Shown piece by piece: positions 60,012-64,000 of a DNA stretch of 64,000 bases. The DNA comes from Mactromeris polynyma. Its lineage: Eukaryota; Mollusca; Bivalvia; Venerida; Mactridae. The translations under genes were made by a program, and so were the position numbers. Each line of letters starts with the position of its first letter. The first letter of the stretch is position 1. The stretch spans positions 3,970,807 through 4,034,806 of the forward strand of contig JASFXZ010000003.1 in the NCBI GenBank assembly GCA_032209605.1. Reading direction: 5' to 3'. The notes beneath the pieces are model-generated. The model had not been told where the DNA came from, ran no database searches, and saw only the letters and a list, made by a program, of their open reading frames with translations.

Positions 60012-63000
60012 ATGCGGAGCCTGAATACAGTAACCGTGTTGTTGTGGCTTTTAAGCTCAACCCAAGGCGGAGCGCTGCCCCCTAAATGCTGCTTTCCCAA
60101 ACAGTATGAAGCATTTGTACATGCCATTACCGGTCTGCAGGACTATGAAAACTATAGTGTTGGAAATGGTACGGTTAGGACGGCGTTTGATGGAATTAAT
60201 CAACTAACATTTACTCACGAACACTCTTTGTCTTTCACCAATGTGTTTCCAATTCCGATTACTTTAGATTCTGTCTACATTTTGGATTACAAGGCGGTAA
60301 GTTTAGTTAAACCAGTGAATGTTATACTAGAATGTGATAGAAGTAATCACTGCTTGTTCGTATCATACTCGAGCCTCGTTAAACCTCGAGGAGACCGGAT
60401 CGCAGTGTTGATGGTGGTCGAACCTGCGACTTCCGGTTTGAGCACCTTATGCAATATACTATCTAGGGCTGAAACGATACAGGTGTCTCTCAGATCGGTT
60501 GGGTTTCGATTACTACCCTTTCGGTTAATTGGTTCGGTTATTTACAATCTAAATACATGTATATGAAATACATAATATACTCAATTATAGTTTAATTGAC
60601 TTAAGAATAAAAATGTACAGCTTATCATCACGTCACCATAGACTTTGCTGTCGTCAGTTGTAGTAATGTTATGATGTAAATAATCTAGGCGTGCACAAAA
60701 TATGACTTTGACTCCTAATTTATTTTTATTGACAACCCTTTTGAATTTATCATAGAATAACCAATGGCGTATCTATAATGACCAGTCGTGTGACAAACTG
60801 GAAGTTGGATTACCACTGTACGAGGAATGTATTCCAGGTAGGGAACTAAACTAAATGCATCCATAAGACACGGATGCCCTTTCTATGGGTTTTGCAGTAG
60901 AATGCTAATACTTTGTTTGTAAAGGCTAACTAATTTGAAGCAATATGAATTGAATCAACCCATCATTTCAAGAGTTATTAATTGGAAATCAACTGTTTTA
61001 AGTACAAATAGGGCCATTACTCCGCCAAAACTTTGTGGATTGTATCTGAAATCGAATCATTTGCATCATTTGTTAGTGTAATGAACATGAATATATAGTT
61101 ATTGATCTTAAACCAATGTTTGCATGAAGCAACGGACAGGGGTTACACTTAATGCCCCTTATCCATTCGTCGTATGGCTGGGGCATAAACCTGCATGATC
61201 TGATAAAGCTGTGCATTTGAAATACTTCGGCTATGATTACTTTTCAATCATACAAATACTCATCAACTGCACCTTTTACTTACAGGTATAAGTACAAACA
61301 TATGATATCTACACATGAATATTTCTATTTGATCATTTTTCAACGAACAAATTTGATTAAATAATCTGTGAATACACTGTCACTAGCTGGTATTCTATGC
61401 GATTGTTGTAACCTCGATTGTTCCCAGGGGTCTGTGTGGGGAGGCATTGTCTTATGTATGAGGCGTTTCTGTAACAATTTATTCTTTCTTGTTTCCTAAA
61501 CTATTCAGGAAATGCTACATTGATCAGTGAAGGAATGTTTGGACCAGGTGGAAAGATGATGAAAACGTATTTATTCCATGACAGAATTTATCTTGACCCG
61601 TATGAAATCACCATTTCTGTGATTATGTCAGGTAAGTGATTGGTAAGACCCTTGTAACCCCAGTGTTCTTTATCCGAGTGCTGGAAAGCCAGTGGATGTA
61701 TGGACTGAGGTATTGTGCTGTTTAGGTGTCAATAATTTATTCACCGAAAAATAATGTAGACAATTAAGGTACCACAATATCGCTTATCGGTTGGATTCAA
61801 AATATTTATGCAGAAACTGTTGTCTTCAATTTGACTACTAGTATATGTAGTCATTGTTGCTTTTTCGACCATACCAAATAAATAATAAACAAAAATCTCC
61901 TAAACTGTGTGTATTCGTGCCAACAACAGCCGCTATTAAGGGTTCTGATTTTCAATACTTTTACAGATGAGAAAGAAGGAGAATGTTGGCCAGTAAGAAT
62001 GAGTTTTTCATCAGCATACGTATTTGATAGCAACAAGAATGTGGATATAACAACCGCAGACATATTTGACTTCACACCGGGCATTAAAGACAGGTCTATC
62101 TTCACCCCACCATCTTCCTGTCCCCAGGCTACACAGCAGACGAAGGTGATGTTTTTGTTGAAAATGCAAATGAGATAAAACCCTAACCTATCATAGGTCT
62201 TCCTTTAATGATTGTCGATAATTGAGGTTAGAAATGTGCAGTACAGAGCAGGTTTTGTAACGTAATTTCATACTATGTTTTCATTTTCATTCAGACTACA
62301 GGAGATTGTCACGAGTTCTCTCCCTTTATTCCTTCTAGAATTCTACTACAGGAGGGATACAAGGAAGAGAACTCGTGACTATCTCCTGTGAGTATTACTT
62401 TGTATTGCGATATTAAACCTGTTTCATAGTAAAATGAAGAGTACATGATTTTAATGCAATGATATGTAAATATATTCGCTTTCTATTACATAGTTATGCA
62501 ATACACAATTCACTTTAAATAACATGTCAGGTTAGATCAGTGGGTAGAGGACTCGATTGCCAATGAGAAGGGTGTAGGTTTGAACCCAGGCAGAGGGGTA
62601 TGTTCTCCATGACAGTTTGACAGGAGATAATACAGTCGGACCTCTTTCATTCGAATTCATCGGGTCCGAAATTTATTTTCGAATAATACCCATTTCAATT
62701 TGACATGCCTAAGAAGATACATTGGGACCTGCTATTTATATGGACGATACCAAGTAATGGTATGGACATCTAAAGTCATTTCAAATCCATCTCTGATTCA
62801 TGCATGGAAGACGCCATGCAGTTACTCAGTGTGGAAGAACAACGACTATAACTTTATTTTCATCAAAATCAGCATTTTCACGAACTTAATCAAGAAAACA
62901 AAAAATCAAGCATTCTCATTTTCATGATACATTAAATTCTGCAAAAATAAAATCCTGGAGACTACATTTAGTCCATGCCCCACATACCCCCCCCCCCCCC

Positions 63001-63367
63001 CTCCAAGAAGAGAGGGCATATCAGTTTGCACATGTCGGTCCGTAACCTGTTCGTTTCCGATCAATAACTCAAGAACCCCTTGATCAATCATCCTCAAACT
63101 TGGTTCACACATTTATCTTGGGTAGCAGAGAAACCCTATTGATTTTGGGGGTCAAGGGGGCATGTTTTACAAACATCTCTTGTTTACATTTTCGTTCAAG
63201 CAGCCATACCTCCACTGTCATTAGTCAATTGTCATCATAATAAATCTGAAAACCATAGCTTTGTTGTATTTCAGACTCGTGACTTATTGCAGCCTCCAGC
63301 TGGATTGAAAGAGACGTTGTTTGCATTTTCTACTCGTATAAAGCAAAACAGACGAAGTGGACATTAA
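60012..63367 (+). CDS. Ependymin-related protein 2 (5 exons)
   Basis: Exons 60012-60296, 60756-60837, 61509-61631, 61967-62145 and 63275-63367 share every intron phase with gene 1 and the lengths of exons 2-5. They give 253 residues. The signal peptide is MRSLNTVTVLLWLLSSTQGG, then ALPPKCCFPKQYEAF. The hallmarks ECWPV and GIKDRSIFTPPSSCP are present, as are GNGT and GNAT glycosylation sites. The C terminus is basic and ends NRRSGH, versus NGHGGH in gene 1. Exons are much more alike than introns, which hold different mobile elements, so this is an established tandem paralogue. Expected role: secreted extracellular glycoprotein of the ependymin family. Confidence 0.92.
60355..60455 (-). mobile_element. 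tRNA-like fragment in intron 1 of ependymin-related gene 2
   Basis: The reverse strand contains a GTGCTCAAACC stretch and GCAGGTTCGACCACC, B-box-like. Weak A box; SINE remnant at best. Confidence 0.35.
61405..61490 (+). mobile_element. 45-bp-array-type element, single copy, intron 2
   Basis: CAGGGGTCTGTGTGGGGAGG, then CATTGTCTTATGTATGAGGCG and TCTGTAACAATTTATTCTTTC, matches one unit and the right flank of the 11800 element. It sits just upstream of exon 3. Confidence 0.7.
62300..62397. mobile_element. Small palindromic element
   Basis: The left arm AGGAGATTGTCACGAGTTCT and right arm AGAACTCGTGACTATCTCCT are inverted repeats of each other within 98 bp. Relatives lie at 33212, 33377 and 50103. 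It is in intron 4 of ependymin-related gene 2. Confidence 0.7.
62525..62600 (+). mobile_element. tRNA-derived SINE-like head
   Basis: GTTAGATCAGTGGGTAGAGG (A-box-like) and GTAGGTTTGAACCCAGG (B-box-like at about 62578). The anticodon arm and acceptor stem do not form, so it is a SINE head rather than a tRNA gene. Confidence 0.55.
62631..62765 (+). mobile_element. TACAGTCGGACCTC-family element, truncated
   Basis: It starts TACAGTCGGACCTCTTTCAT and keeps CCCATTTCAATTTGACATGC and GGGACCTGCTATTTATATGG, but lacks the right terminus. Confidence 0.6.
62985..63125 (+). repeat. C-tract followed by a dispersed repeat
   Basis: A run of C is followed by GCATATCAGTTTGCAC and CGATCAATAACTCAAGAACC, wording I associate with a repeat common in bivalve genomes. 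That is recall, not a search. Confidence 0.4.
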
Positions 63368-63501
63368 CAATATTTTAACTGACGTAATTATTCAAATCAG
63401 TTCAAACTACTCTAAACACGAATATATATAAGCATAAAAAAATTCTGTTATATGTTGTTGATATGACAAAATATTCTGTATTGTACATCAGATTTTATTG
63501 C

Positions 63502-63507
63502 AATAAA
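63502..63507 (+). terminator. Poly(A) signal of ependymin-related gene 2
   Basis: AATAAA in TTGCAATAAAAGATTTT, 135 nt after the stop codon. Confidence 0.6.
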
Positions 63508-63509
63508 AG

Positions 63510-64000
63510 ATTTTTTAAAAATCGGCATTATTTTTTCTTCTTTATACTGGCTGAAATCCGGGGATTCCCCTTTCCTGCTCTTCTCGATCAGGAAGTGTGT
63601 TACATGTACTATATTTAGATTTATAATCCCGATTCAGGAAGCAAGACATCACTTTTTTGATGGTTTTAGAAAACAGCCTGGAGGAAAACTTTCTTGTCTA
63701 GCTAGAATCATTTTAGCATTGGTTATCTACTCTGGAAGCCATACATACGATCGTATAGGCACAATGGGATTAAAAATGAAAAACTATAATAATCATTTCA
63801 ATAGTTTAATATAAAAAGCTTCTAAATGTTAACAGTAACTTATACAAGGTTAGTTCAAACACCAAAACATCATATGTCTATGGTGGTGTGTTTATTTAAC
63901 ATCACAAATGGCCATCGTCCGGAATAAACAACACACTGCTCTGCCCAGTATTGAAACAATTAAGAATCCCAAGCTCAAATTCACCATCATACATAGAAGA
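63510..64000. other. Downstream intergenic, nothing recognised
   Basis: No ORF, repeat or RNA gene that I can support up to the window end. Confidence 0.4.

Overview
The window is eukaryotic. Genes are split into exons with GT..AG introns whose phases match, the DNA is AT-rich, and minisatellites, tRNA-derived SINE-like elements and short terminal-inverted-repeat elements are abundant. Tandem ependymin-related genes, low-complexity secreted Gly/Met/Asp/Arg proteins and a widespread invertebrate-type repeat (about 63000-63120) suggest a lophotrochozoan, most likely a bivalve mollusc. I cannot name the species. All exon models come from reading frames and splice sites only.

Region 1 (1-28.3 kb, + strand) holds the 3' part of one large gene. 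The first three exons in view encode the second half of a calponin-homology (CH) domain. A very long Ser/Arg/Pro-rich, partly coiled-coil region with SxIP-type and [GS]IL[RK]-type short motifs follows. The gene has two possible last exons (22055-22166 and 26308-26380), both in phase with the same donor. Its introns carry a perfect 26-bp inverted repeat, a 25-bp array, several inverted-repeat elements, a 15-copy 45-bp array grown inside a dispersed element, and a 1.7-kb 37-bp array.

Region 2 (28.3-36.1 kb) has no confident gene. It holds an 18-bp array, a near-perfect 60-bp array, a palindromic element with TGACGTCA sites in both arms, and SINE remnants. One 44-codon ORF behind a TATA box is noted at low confidence.

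Region 3 (36.1-38.6 kb) is a TATA-driven, three-exon gene for a small secreted protein with 12 cysteines toward its C terminus. The spacing resembles a von Willebrand factor type C (VWC) module.

Region 4 (40.5-50.0 kb) is a head-to-tail duplication. Unit A (about 40473-46635) carries an intact three-exon gene for an 813-residue secreted repeat protein. Unit B (about 46636-50035) carries a decayed copy: its promoter and signal peptide are kept, but the GGDRFG block, the exon 1 donor and the exon 3 acceptor are lost, and its 10-residue repeat has expanded to 19 copies.

Region 5 (50.0-64.0 kb) holds two tandem ependymin-related genes (255 and 253 residues, five exons each, same intron phases), separated and flanked by 41-bp and 20-bp arrays and short mobile elements. 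A second-intron element related to the 45-bp array occurs in both genes in opposite orientation.
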